A stretch of DNA of 23,876 nt, from contig CALRCS010000002.1 of assembly GCA_943354625.1 (NCBI GenBank), forward strand, positions 1-23,876, given 5' to 3'. Made by a program: the position numbers and the translations under genes. A model generated the notes under the pieces. That model searched no databases, was not told the DNA's origin, and worked only from the letters and a program-made list of their open reading frames with translations. The DNA comes from Candidatus Nomurabacteria bacterium. GTDB lineage: Bacteria > Patescibacteriota > Minisyncoccia > Phycocordibacterales > PALSA-1337. Shown piece by piece: positions 8,348 to 15,050 of the stretch; position 1 is the first letter of the stretch; each line of letters starts with the position of its first letter.

Positions 8348-8351
8348 ATAT

Positions 8352-8723
8352 ATGATTCAACCTAGATCAATAGTAAAAATAACAGATAATTGCGGAGCAA
8401 AGATTGGCCGTATCTTTAAGGTGCTTGGAAGTTCAAAGAAGCGCTATGCAGAGATCGGTGATCTTGTTATCCTTTCTGTTCAGAAAGCTGAGCCTAGAAA
8501 AACCATAAAAAAGAAGGATGTATTACTTGCTGTAGTAGTTCGCCAAGTAAAAGCCTTTCGAAGAAAGGATGGATCATATATTCGTTTTGATGAGAATGCA
8601 GTTGTTATATTAGAAAAGGGTAAAAAGGAGCCAATTGCAGGACGTATCTTTGGCCCGATACCACGCGAACTTTCAGAAAAAGGATTCCAAACTATTGCTT
8701 CAAAAGCACCAGAAATCGTATAA
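8352..8723 (+). CDS. rplN: Ribosomal protein L14 (uL14)
   Basis: Subunit-interface protein. Classic sequence: MIQPRSIVKITDNCGAKIG, then AVVVRQVKAFRRKDGSYIRFDENAVVI and GRIFGPIPRELSEKGFQTIASKAPEIV. The 123 residues match the family exactly. It is preceded by the TATATG start context seen repeatedly in this operon, without a Shine-Dalgarno. Confidence 0.98.
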   Translation: MIQPRSIVKITDNCGAKIGRIFKVLGSSKKRYAEIGDLVILSVQKAEPRKTIKKKDVLLAVVVRQVKAFRRKDGSYIRFDENAVVILEKGKKEPIAGRIFGPIPRELSEKGFQTIASKAPEIV

Positions 8724-8742
8724 TCTATCCCAATTTAAATAT

Positions 8743-8961
8743 ATGAAAATAAAAAAAGACGACAATGTAATAGTGCTCACAGGAAAAGATAAGGGTAAAA
8801 CTGGAAAGGTTATAAAGGCTATGCCAAAAGAAAATAGAGTTATTGTTTCTGGAGTAAATATGTATAAGAAAAATCAAAAAGCTCGTAAACAAGGTCAAAA
8901 GGGTCAGGTGATAGAGGTTAACGGATCTATCAACGTATCCAACGTTGCTCTAAAAAAATAA
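8743..8961 (+). CDS. rplX: Ribosomal protein L24 (uL24)
   Basis: Assembly-initiating KOW-domain protein. MKIKKDDNVIVLTGKDKGKTGKV is the KOW motif, followed by NRVIVSGVNMYKKNQKA. The ATG at 8743 is chosen because it gives the standard N terminus. The longer frame from 8635 would overlap L14 by 89 bp and adds unrelated sequence. At 72 residues it is short against about 104 in E. coli, lacking the C-terminal extension. Confidence 0.95.
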   Translation: MKIKKDDNVIVLTGKDKGKTGKVIKAMPKENRVIVSGVNMYKKNQKARKQGQKGQVIEVNGSINVSNVALKK

Positions 8962-8982
8962 TCGAGAAATAACAGAAATTTT

Positions 8983-9552
8983 ATGAAATACACACATACA
9001 GCAAAACCTACATTTGAATTAAATAAAGAGTCTTTTATTGCTCTTAAGGAAAAATTTGGTTATAAAAATCCTATGCAAGCTCCTAAGCTTTCAAAGATCG
9101 TTATTAGTAGTGGAACAGGTTCAGTAAAAGATAAGAAAAAGATAGAGCTCATTGCTGATCGTCTAGCTAGAATTTCTGGTCAGAAGCCAGCTCCACGTTC
9201 AAGTAAGAAATCTATTGCTTCCTTTAAAGTTCGAGAAGGTGACCTTGTTGGATATCAGATTACTCTTCGTGGAAAGAGAATGTGTGACTTTGTTGATAAG
9301 CTTGTACACATCGCTCTTCCTAGAACAAAGGACTTCCGTGGAATCTCAAAGACAGCTGTAGACCAAATGGGGAACTATACTCTAGGTATTAAGGAGCATA
9401 CTATTTTTCCTGAAACATCAGATGAAGACCTGAAGGATGTTTTTGGCTTTGGAATGACTATCGTTACAACTTCAAAGGATAAGGCTGAAACACTAGCTTT
9501 CATGGAATATCTAGGATTCCCATTCAAGAAGGAAGAGGTGAAGAAGAAATAA
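8983..9552 (+). CDS. rplE: Ribosomal protein L5 (uL5)
   Basis: Binds 5S rRNA and contacts P-site tRNA. Diagnostic sequence: NPMQAPKLSKIVISSGTG, GQKPAPRSSKKSIASFKVREGDLVGYQITLRGKRM, LPRTKDFRGIS and the C-terminal FGMTIVTTSKD. At 189 residues it is of normal length. It is the last gene of the upstream operon half. In most bacteria S14 follows directly; here a 2.9-kb insertion separates them. Confidence 0.98.
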   Translation: MKYTHTAKPTFELNKESFIALKEKFGYKNPMQAPKLSKIVISSGTGSVKDKKKIELIADRLARISGQKPAPRSSKKSIASFKVREGDLVGYQITLRGKRMCDFVDKLVHIALPRTKDFRGISKTAVDQMGNYTLGIKEHTIFPETSDEDLKDVFGFGMTIVTTSKDKAETLAFMEYLGFPFKKEEVKKK

Positions 9553-9592
9553 TTGACAGGAGGATTTAAATTTTGATAAGATTACTAATAAG

Positions 9593-9645
9593 AAAAGACC
9601 TATCGGCACCGTGGTTATTGCCACACAGCGGAGGGTTTTTTCTTT
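9593..9645 (+). terminator. Probable terminator downstream of L5
   Basis: AAAAGACC (9593-9600) can pair with the GGGTTTTTT run (9634-9642), enclosing a GTGG/CCAC stem (9611-9614/9621-9624) with a 6-nt loop, and it ends in a T-rich tract. It lies between the L5 stop and the end of the convergent minus-strand gene. Just upstream are TTGACA (9553-9558) and an AGGAGG (9558-9563) not followed by a convincing gene. A short RNA started there is therefore an alternative. Confidence 0.5.
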
Positions 9646-9649
9646 TATA

Positions 9650-10066
9650 CTAGTGTAATGGAAGTACTGACATAAAGTTCTTTTCACCATTATTGATATT
9701 TTCTTTGATTTGAACAATGAAAGATTCTCCATTTCCGTTTATACCATAAAATCTATGTAGAACTTCAGATGATTTATCCTTACTTTCTTGCGTTGTAGGA
9801 CCCATTTTTGAATTTTTTATTAGATCTAATCCACAAGGATATTGTTTGAGTCTTCTGAATCTGTCGCTATGATTTTTCTCTGAAAGATGTGTCCAAAATA
9901 CATCAAGAAATATTTTCTCTTTATTAAAGAAAATTGAACGAATATAAGGTCTACGTTTTGTTCGAGAAGTTATGGTTTTGTAGATAAATTTAGCTTTTGT
10001 ATACACTTCTCCGTAGCTTGTACCAGTTAAAACTTTTACCTTTGTTATATAAAATTTATGTTCCAC
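9650..10066 (-). CDS. Hypothetical protein, 138 residues
   Basis: I do not recognise this family. The product is basic and soluble, with no signal peptide or membrane segment. Its best-patterned stretches are FWTHLSEKNHSDRFRRLKQY (about residues 57-76) and, at the C terminus, HRFYGINGNGESFIVQIKE then GEKNFMSVLP. A C-terminal pair of strands with buried Val/Ile and a closing MSVLP is loosely reminiscent of small RelE/barnase-type RNase folds, but this is a guess. The start is GTG at 10066 because an in-frame TGA precedes it directly. There is no Shine-Dalgarno. It runs opposite to the operon, between the L5 terminator and the IS element. Confidence 0.6.
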   Translation of the reverse strand: MEHKFYITKVKVLTGTSYGEVYTKAKFIYKTITSRTKRRPYIRSIFFNKEKIFLDVFWTHLSEKNHSDRFRRLKQYPCGLDLIKNSKMGPTTQESKDKSSEVLHRFYGINGNGESFIVQIKENINNGEKNFMSVLPLH

Positions 10067-10087
10067 TCATTAACCATAACAAATAGA

Positions 10088-10210
10088 GATAAAATCCGTA
10101 TAAAGTTTTGATAAAATCCTGATAAAATCCAGTATTCAGATATAGAAAAATGTAAAAGTAAATACTGGATAAATATGTCTGATTTCAAGGTCACAATTTG
10201 TGATCTTGAA
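10088..10210. repeat. Short direct and inverted repeats upstream of the hypothetical gene
   Basis: GATAAAATCC occurs three times (10088-10097, 10110-10119, 10121-10130). The third copy runs into a 10-bp perfect inverted repeat, ATCCAGTATT (10127-10136) and AATACTGGAT (10161-10170). A separate hairpin pairs 10184-10194 with 10200-10210 (TTCAAGGTCAC and GTGATCTTGAA, one G-U pair) around a 5-nt AATTT loop. These sit between the GTG start of the hypothetical gene and the left end of the IS. They could be an operator, or a terminator for IS transcription; no function can be assigned. Confidence 0.6.
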
Positions 10211-10277
10211 TATAGTAATTTTAAATAAAAAAACAACCGCTGGGCGTTGAACCGTACCCCATTTAGTGGACAGTGAA

Positions 10278-11108
10278 TTAAACCCCTACTTGGGCCAAAA
10301 GATGATTTCTGTAGTCAACAGGAGTCATCTTTTTTCTTTCCCACTGTTTTCTTTCTTGGTTGTAGTATCTCATATATTTCTCAATTTCCAAACGTAATTC
10401 CTCGAATGTTCTACAAAATGTGTAATCCAATTCATCCTTTAAATGTCCAAAGAATGATTCAATTGGTGCGTTGTCAATACAACAACCTTTACGAGACATC
10501 GATTGGATCATCTTCAACTCCTTCACAATCTCAATGTATACCGGATTGGTGTAATGGAATCCTTGATCTGAATGTATCATGATATTTTCATATGAATCTA
10601 GCCTCATATTTTTGATCGTCTCGGTGACTAGAGTCATCTCTAAGAACATTGAGAGATTCCATGCCATCACTTCTCCGCTTGCAATATCTTTGATTACTGA
10701 AAGATATACAAAACGACCGAGGAAACGAATGTATGTGATATCGGTGCAAAATACTTTGAGCGGAATCATCTGATTGAATTCTCTTTGCAACTTGTTTTCA
10801 AATGTTCTGTGTTCCATCGTCTTCTTCATAATATCTTTGTATGGATTCCTCCTCCTCACTTTGCTGACCAATCCATACTTCTTCATGATTCTCTGAATCT
10901 TCTTGTGATTCATGTCTGGAAGCCCCATTTTAACGCTTCTCCAGCCATATTTACCCTTACCTTTGTCAAAGACCGCTTTCACTTTAAGGTAATCATCATG
11001 ATCTTTTTCTGGTTGATCAGCGGTTCTCAACCAGTCGTAGTAGCCACTTTTTGAAACACCTGCCAATTCACAAAGGATACTTACGTCGCCATTCAATTTC
11101 CTGATCAC
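10278..11108 (-). CDS. IS3-family transposase OrfB (DDE catalytic domain)
   Basis: Retroviral-integrase-type transposase domain. The catalytic triad is visible as D123 (FCTDITY), D181 (IHSDQG) and E217 (NAPIESFFGHLKDE). The 35-residue spacing between the second D and E is the classical DD(35)E arrangement. The N terminus (LCELAGVSKSGYYDW) is the HTH region typical of IS3 OrfB. It is intact at 276 residues, which suggests the element could still be active. The GTG start at 11108 overlaps the OrfA stop in a GTGA. The -1 frame is also open upstream to the slippery site, so the main product is probably an OrfAB fusion. Confidence 0.95.
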   Translation of the reverse strand: MIRKLNGDVSILCELAGVSKSGYYDWLRTADQPEKDHDDYLKVKAVFDKGKGKYGWRSVKMGLPDMNHKKIQRIMKKYGLVSKVRRRNPYKDIMKKTMEHRTFENKLQREFNQMIPLKVFCTDITYIRFLGRFVYLSVIKDIASGEVMAWNLSMFLEMTLVTETIKNMRLDSYENIMIHSDQGFHYTNPVYIEIVKELKMIQSMSRKGCCIDNAPIESFFGHLKDELDYTFCRTFEELRLEIEKYMRYYNQERKQWERKKMTPVDYRNHLLAQVGV

Positions 11109-11542
11109 TTTGAATTTTTGATTTGGCCTGAGTTTGACTCCGCTCTTTTGGCCCGGAGTTTGACTAAAAAATCGTTTTCAGCTTCGAGGTATCTAACTTG
11201 TAATTCTAGACGCTTAATCTTGTCAGCATCAGTTACTCCTTTAGTCTTGGGTCTGCCTGATGCTTTTAGACCTCTTGATTCGACTAATCCTTCGTAACCT
11301 TTCTTTTCAACGATCTCTTTCCAATCCCTGATACAATCTTTTGAATACGTTTTTCTCCACCTGCTAATGTCAAATCCTGATCTTCTCCAAATATCACCCG
11401 AACTCACACCTTGTCTGTATAATTCCACTGCACGCTTTTTGAATTCATATGTATATGTAATTGATTTCTCACTACACTTTAGGACATATGGATTATTGCA
11501 AAGTTTCTCGATCTCCTCACTTGTATGGATATGTATATGCAT
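11105..11542 (-). CDS. IS3-family OrfA (HTH and leucine-zipper protein)
   Basis: DNA-binding subunit of the IS3 transposase. Residues about 30-75 form a helix-turn-helix (YEFKKRAVELYRQGVSSGDIWRRSGF). Residues about 108-130 give a heptad-like dimerisation helix (IKRLELQVRYLEAENDFLVKL). It has 145 residues, slightly longer than usual because of a His-rich N-terminal leader (MHIHIHTSEE); an internal start is possible. A slippery heptamer at codons 125-126 allows a -1 shift into OrfB. A perfect extended -10 (TGA-TATAAT) lies upstream at 11563-11571. Confidence 0.9.
   Translation of the reverse strand: MHIHIHTSEEIEKLCNNPYVLKCSEKSITYTYEFKKRAVELYRQGVSSGDIWRRSGFDISRWRKTYSKDCIRDWKEIVEKKGYEGLVESRGLKASGRPKTKGVTDADKIKRLELQVRYLEAENDFLVKLRAKRAESNSGQIKNSK
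11137..11171 (-). promoter_or_regulatory. Programmed -1 frameshift signal between orfA and orfB
   Basis: On the minus strand the heptamer T TTT TTA (11171-11165) is in the orfA frame exactly as X XXY YYZ, at codons 125-126. After a 5-nt spacer comes a 6-bp stem, ACTCCG (11159-11154) with CGGAGT (11142-11137), around an 11-nt loop. The loop begins GGCC, and another GGCC lies downstream at 11128-11125, so a pseudoknot is conceivable but sterically tight. The -1 frame stays open from here into OrfB. Confidence 0.8.
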
Positions 11543-11562
11543 ATTCTTTTGTTAATTTAATA

Positions 11563-11571
11563 ATTATATCA
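11563..11571 (-). promoter_or_regulatory. Extended -10 promoter of the IS element
   Basis: The minus strand reads TGA then TATAAT, a perfect -10 with the extended TGn element, 20 nt before the orfA start. No clear -35 is visible, which extended -10 promoters tolerate. It lies just inside the right inverted repeat. Confidence 0.5.
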
Positions 11572-11666
11572 AAAGAAAAAGTGGGCATTTATTAGATGTC
11601 CACTTTATGGGGTACAGATCACGTAACCATGCGGGTGTTGTTGAAAATAGTTAGGAAGATTAAAAT

Positions 11667-12248
11667 TCAGGGTTTTCTAACTGCAAGACTTAACTGATGC
11701 CAGAATTTTGGCAAAGGTCCCTCTTGACTCATAAAATAGGAGTTATATCTTCCTTCACCAAGCCCCAATACTTCATAGCCTATGCGCACAGCTAAGGTTT
11801 CTAACTCTCTATCGCTGTATGAGTAAACAGGTCTCTGTTGTAAAACCCAGTCATCATCATTACCAAGTACGTTGAAGACAAAGATACCCTTTGGCTTGAG
11901 ACCAGCAAATACTCTGTGTAAAATTCTTGATACCCTACTTTGATCTAGAAAGAACAGAGTGTTACATGACAAAGCAAAGTCAAATGTGTTAGTTTCAGGA
12001 ATAAAATCTTCAATTGCTGTAATATGAAGATCAATTTTTGGTACCAGAAATTTCCGTGTCACTTCATCCTTATCCACAGCAACTATTTTTTTAAAACCTT
12101 TAGACAGAAGAAATTTCGAATCTCTCAGGTTTCCAGCACCTAAATCAAGTGCTTTTGATTTTGTTGTAGTGAAATCCTTGAGGGCTTCTACAACAAGTGA
12201 ATTCGGCTTTTCGCCGACCACTTCATAGTATTCTTTGTATGAATCCAT
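11667..12248 (-). CDS. Class I SAM-dependent methyltransferase (TehB/UbiE-like)
   Basis: The Rossmann-fold methyltransferase motif I is LDLGAGN (residues 35-41). It is followed by VAVDKD at the end of strand 2 with acidic D59, and by a motif IV region FDFALSCNTLFFL. The 193 residues are the size of a bare methyltransferase domain with no substrate domain, so the substrate cannot be told; the TehB-like group is the closest resemblance. It is unusual here in having a textbook Shine-Dalgarno, AGGAGGT, three bases before the ATG. It has its own promoter, divergent from the one for S14. It may be cargo brought with the insertion in the spc operon. Confidence 0.85.
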   Translation of the reverse strand: MDSYKEYYEVVGEKPNSLVVEALKDFTTTKSKALDLGAGNLRDSKFLLSKGFKKIVAVDKDEVTRKFLVPKIDLHITAIEDFIPETNTFDFALSCNTLFFLDQSRVSRILHRVFAGLKPKGIFVFNVLGNDDDWVLQQRPVYSYSDRELETLAVRIGYEVLGLGEGRYNSYFMSQEGPLPKFWHQLSLAVRKP

Positions 12249-12264
12249 ATTACCTCCTAAATAA

Positions 12265-12293
12265 AAATTAACATATTAAACAGTACGTGTCAA
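12265..12293 (-). promoter_or_regulatory. Promoter of the methyltransferase gene
   Basis: Minus strand: TTGACA (12293-12288), 17 nt, then TAATTT (12270-12265) preceded by TGT, giving an extended -10. Its -35 lies 12 bp from the -35 of the opposite promoter driving S14, so the two are back to back. The Shine-Dalgarno is at 12258-12252. Confidence 0.55.
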
Positions 12294-12305
12294 TCACAGT
12301 ATTCA

Positions 12306-12334
12306 TTGCCTTATTTCCCCCTATCTGCTACTAT
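12306..12334 (+). promoter_or_regulatory. Promoter restarting the spc operon before S14
   Basis: TTGCCT (12306-12311), 17 nt, then TACTAT (12329-12334) preceded by TGC. The TGC-TACTAT core is identical to that of the tuf promoter at 1877-1885. It sits about 125 bp upstream of S14 and would supply transcription to the operon half cut off by the insertion. Confidence 0.7.
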
Positions 12335-12384
12335 AACCTCACGTTCTCAAGACAAAGAAAAATCAGGCTAGAAATAGCATTAGC

Positions 12385-12423
12385 GATTGGAAGCCCAAGC
12401 CGAAAGGCGTAAGCTAACCAATC
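12385..12423 (+). ncRNA. Structured leader element before S14
   Basis: An outer stem GATTGG/CCAATC (12385-12390/12418-12423) encloses a GCC-GAAA-GGC hairpin with a GNRA tetraloop (12399-12408) and a possible AGC/GCT pair (12392-12394/12413-12415). A T-rich stretch (TGTTTTGTTT) follows, so it could be an attenuator. It could also be a ribosomal-protein binding site, since S8 in this operon is an autorepressor in E. coli. No known family could be assigned. Confidence 0.5.
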
Positions 12424-12460
12424 CCTGTTTTGTTTCAAAAATGAATTTTTTTCAATAAAA

Positions 12461-12646
12461 ATGGCAAAGAAATCAACAATAGCACGATCAAGTAAAGCAC
12501 CGAAATTCAAGTCGAGAGTAGTTCGACGTTGCTTCCGTTGTGGACGAAAGAACGGCTATATGAGAGATTTTGACCTATGCCGTATTTGTTTCCGAGAGTT
12601 CGCTAATGAAGGAGTTATTCCAGGAATTAAAAAATCATCATGGTAA
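12461..12646 (+). CDS. rpsZ: Ribosomal protein S14, zinc-binding type (uS14)
   Basis: 30S head protein. At 61 residues it is the short zinc-ribbon form, with cysteines at C24, C27, C40 and C43 (CFRC and CRIC). The C terminus GVIPGIKKSSW is diagnostic. It begins the second half of the spc operon, behind its own promoter and leader. Its last 7 bases (ATGGTAA) overlap the S8 start, giving strict coupling. Confidence 0.97.
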   Translation: MAKKSTIARSSKAPKFKSRVVRRCFRCGRKNGYMRDFDLCRICFREFANEGVIPGIKKSSW

Positions 12647-13032
12647 CAGACCCAATTTCAGATTTCATAACAAGAATCAAAAACGCTAGTGATGCTCGCA
12701 AGGCAGTAGTTAGTATTCCTTACTCAGTACTAAAGGAGAGTATCGCTCATGTTCTTGTAAAAGGTGGATACATAGACAGTGTAAATACAAAGGGCAAACA
12801 AATCGAAAAGACTCTAGAGATCACTCTTACATATATGGGAAGAGAGCCAAGAGTTCATGGTCTTGATCGTATTTCAAAGTCATCTCGAAGAATATATCAA
12901 AAGTCAAAAGACATTAGAATGTTTAAGAGTGGTTTCGGAAACACTATTCTTTCTACACCTATGGGTGTGCTTCTAGATGTAGATGCAAAGAAAGCAAAGG
13001 TCGGTGGGGAAGTTCTCTTTAAGATTTGGTAA
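12640..13032 (+). CDS. rpsH: Ribosomal protein S8 (uS8)
   Basis: Central-domain 16S rRNA binder and, in E. coli, translational repressor of the spc operon. Sequence: TDPISDFITRIKNASDARK, then SIPYSVLKESIAHVLVKGGYI, and the C-terminal signature STPMGVLLDVDAKKAKVGGEVLFKIW. At 130 residues it is of normal length. The ATG lies inside the S14 stop region, so translation is coupled to S14. Confidence 0.97.
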   Translation: MVTDPISDFITRIKNASDARKAVVSIPYSVLKESIAHVLVKGGYIDSVNTKGKQIEKTLEITLTYMGREPRVHGLDRISKSSRRIYQKSKDIRMFKSGFGNTILSTPMGVLLDVDAKKAKVGGEVLFKIW

Positions 13033-13059
13033 GAGGATATAATCAATTTATTTAAATAT

Positions 13060-13593
13060 ATGTCAAGAATTGCAAAAAAACCTATCGCTATCACAGAAAA
13101 GACAGATGTAAACTATACAGCTGGAGTTTTGACTGTGAAAGGTCCACTAGGAGAAATAAAGAAAACTTTCCGACCAGAAATCAAGATTGAAGTTGTAAAC
13201 AATGAAATAATCCTTACACCTATTCGCCAGTCTCTAGATATTCTTGCTCTATGGGGAACTTACGCTTCTCATATTAGAAATATGATGGAAGGAGTAAATA
13301 AATTTTATGAAAAGAAACTTATTGTTGAAGGTATCGGCTTTAAATCTGATATAAAAGGAAAAGAACTTCATCTTGCTTTAGGTTTCTCTCACCCAGTTGT
13401 TAGGGTTATCCCAGAAGGACTAAAAGTAACAGCAGAGAAAAATGTCATTGCTGTATCTGGTATAGATGTAGAAAAAGTTGGCCAATTTGTGGCACAGATT
13501 CGTTCACTAAAGAAGCCTGAACCATATAAGGGTAAAGGTATTCGATACATAGATGAAGTTATCAGACGTAAACAAGGTAAGAAGTCTGTATAA
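13060..13593 (+). CDS. rplF: Ribosomal protein L6 (uL6)
   Basis: Large-subunit protein near the factor-binding site. Two alpha/beta repeats are visible: MSRIAKKPIAI with VKGPLGEIKKTF, then the second domain with KLIVEGIGFKSDIKGKELHLALGFSHPV. The end has PEPYKGKGIRYIDEVIRRKQGK. Its 177 residues match the E. coli length. The start lies 27 bp after S8 in an AT-rich TATATG context. Confidence 0.98.
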   Translation: MSRIAKKPIAITEKTDVNYTAGVLTVKGPLGEIKKTFRPEIKIEVVNNEIILTPIRQSLDILALWGTYASHIRNMMEGVNKFYEKKLIVEGIGFKSDIKGKELHLALGFSHPVVRVIPEGLKVTAEKNVIAVSGIDVEKVGQFVAQIRSLKKPEPYKGKGIRYIDEVIRRKQGKKSV

Positions 13594-13613
13594 TAATTTC
13601 CAATTTAAATTAT

Positions 13614-13937
13614 ATGAATACAAGTAAACAAAAACAATTAAAGATAGAAAGACGACACAAAAGAATTCGTTCAATTTTGAGTGGAACAGCAGAACGTCCA
13701 CGCCTTTCTGTTTATCGATCAAATAAATTTATCTATGCTCAGATCATAAATGATGAAAAAGGTCACACTCTTGCACAAGCAAGCTCTGATGATGCAAAGA
13801 AAGTCGGTATTGATATTGCAAAAGCTGCAAAAGCAATTAAGATAGATAAAGTAGTCTTTGATCGAGGAGGATATCTTTATACAGGGAAGATAAAGGCGGT
13901 TGCAGATGCTGCAAGAGAAGGAGGACTTAACTTTTAA
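13614..13937 (+). CDS. rplR: Ribosomal protein L18 (uL18)
   Basis: 5S rRNA-binding protein. Features: RRHKRIRSILSGTAERPRLSVYRSNKFIYAQIIND, and the C-terminal FDRGGYLYTGKIKAVADAAREGGLNF. The 107 residues are slightly short of the E. coli 117, mainly at the N terminus. It is followed after 6 bp by S5. Confidence 0.97.
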   Translation: MNTSKQKQLKIERRHKRIRSILSGTAERPRLSVYRSNKFIYAQIINDEKGHTLAQASSDDAKKVGIDIAKAAKAIKIDKVVFDRGGYLYTGKIKAVADAAREGGLNF

Positions 13938-13943
13938 TATTAT

Positions 13944-14570
13944 ATGGAACCAGAAATTACAACAAATCAATCAACACCAATAACAGCTACTCCAGTAGCG
14001 CCAGCTTCTACTGCCACTACTGCACCCGGAGCTAGACAATCTTTCCGTGATTCACGACCTCCTAGAACAGGTGCACGACGTCCGCAGAGACTAGGTCAAG
14101 AAAGAGTTAAACCAGAATTTGATACAAAGATCATTGCTATCAGACGAGTGACTCGAGTTGCTTCTGGAGGACGAAAGTTTACATTCTCAGTTGCTGTTGT
14201 TTCTGGTGATCGAAAGGGTAAGGTAGGTGTTGGACTTGGAAAAGCGGGGGACACTTCACTTGCTATAGATAAAGCTACACGTCATGCAAAGAAAAATATG
14301 ATAAAGGTTACACTTTCTCCTGCTATGGTTATTCCTCATATGGTTGAAGCAAAGTTCTCAAGTGCAAGAGTTATGATAATGCCAGCACGAGGTCGTGGGG
14401 TGGTAGCTGGAAGTGCAGTAAGAAATGTTATTGAACTAGCTGGCATAAAGGATGTTTGTGCGAAACTTCTTTCAGGAAGTAAAAACAAACTAAACATTGC
14501 CAGAGCAACTATTACAGCTCTAAAGAAATTATCAACACATCCTCGAACATTAAAGCAGGATACAAAATAA
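13944..14570 (+). CDS. rpsE: Ribosomal protein S5 (uS5)
   Basis: Ribosomal accuracy protein at the mRNA entry channel. The core from about residue 55 reads FDTKIIAIRRVTRVASGGRKF, followed by SVAVVSGDRKGKVGVGLGKA (double-stranded-RNA-binding type domain) and IMPARGRGVVAGSAVRNVIELAGI. The first 50 residues are a low-complexity extension, Thr/Ala/Pro-rich and then Arg-rich, absent from E. coli S5. L15 follows directly after 10 bp; no L30 gene lies between them. Confidence 0.97.
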   Translation: MEPEITTNQSTPITATPVAPASTATTAPGARQSFRDSRPPRTGARRPQRLGQERVKPEFDTKIIAIRRVTRVASGGRKFTFSVAVVSGDRKGKVGVGLGKAGDTSLAIDKATRHAKKNMIKVTLSPAMVIPHMVEAKFSSARVMIMPARGRGVVAGSAVRNVIELAGIKDVCAKLLSGSKNKLNIARATITALKKLSTHPRTLKQDTK

Positions 14571-14580
14571 TATACCCTAT

Positions 14581-15033
14581 ATGCAATTCCATAATTTAAT
14601 TCCAAAAACAAAAAATAAGAAAACAATGCTCGTAGGCCGTGGAGGTAAACGTGGTAAAACTTCTGGACGAGGAGGAAAGGGTCAAACAGCCCGCGCCGGT
14701 AATAAAAAGCGCCCAGAGCTAAGAGATTTCATTAAAAGAATTCCAAAGCTTCGAGGTCGTGGAGTAAATCAGAACAAGAGTCCAAACACAAAGCCAACTA
14801 TAGTAAACCTTGATCAGATTGAGGCAGTATTTGAGACTGGTTCTATTATTTCTCCATTAACTCTTATTGAAAAGAGAACTATTTCAAAATTAGATGGTAG
14901 AATACCTATGGTAAAGATTCTTGGTGCAGGAGATATTACAAAGAAATTTACAATAGAAGATTGTCTTATCTCAGAGCAAGCAAAAGGTAAAGTAGAAAAA
15001 GCAGGTGGATCAGTGAAGACTCTAGTAAAGTAA
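14581..15033 (+). CDS. rplO: Ribosomal protein L15 (uL15)
   Basis: Late-assembly large-subunit protein. The N-terminal Gly/Arg/Lys stretch is diagnostic: LVGRGGKRGKTSGRGGKGQTAR, then KRIPKLRGRG. The C-terminal domain has VKILGAGDITKKFTIEDC. The start at 14581 gives the family N terminus (MQFHNLIP). At 150 residues it is normal. It is followed after 17 bp by secY. Confidence 0.97.
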   Translation: MQFHNLIPKTKNKKTMLVGRGGKRGKTSGRGGKGQTARAGNKKRPELRDFIKRIPKLRGRGVNQNKSPNTKPTIVNLDQIEAVFETGSIISPLTLIEKRTISKLDGRIPMVKILGAGDITKKFTIEDCLISEQAKGKVEKAGGSVKTLVK

Positions 15034-15050
15034 TTTAATTAAACAAATAC

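Larger units (their letters stand above)
10253..11616 (-). mobile_element. IS3-family insertion sequence (IS150-like organisation)
   Basis: The roughly 1.36-kb element carries overlapping orfA and orfB, both on the minus strand. Its ends are imperfect inverted repeats: CGTACCCCATTTAGTGGACA at 10253-10272 and the complement of TGTACCCCATAAAGTGGACA at 11597-11616, with 17 of 20 positions matching. The right end has the family-typical TG start; the left end reads CG, one base off. No 3-4 bp target duplication is visible next to these ends, so the insertion may be old or rearranged. Similar sequence continues beyond both ends (see findings). It lies inside the interrupted spc operon, opposite to the ribosomal genes. 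Confidence 0.9.

Noticed and set aside
8635..8742. Upstream extension of L24
   Set aside because: It overlaps L14 in another frame, and the ATG at 8743 gives the family N terminus.
9573..9653. 26-codon ORF with TTG start after an AGGAGG, downstream of L5
   Set aside because: It runs through the terminator hairpin and its T tract, has a rare start codon and no recognisable sequence.
10253..11616. Target-site duplication flanking the IS
   Set aside because: No matching 3-5 bp repeats are found next to either end as defined.
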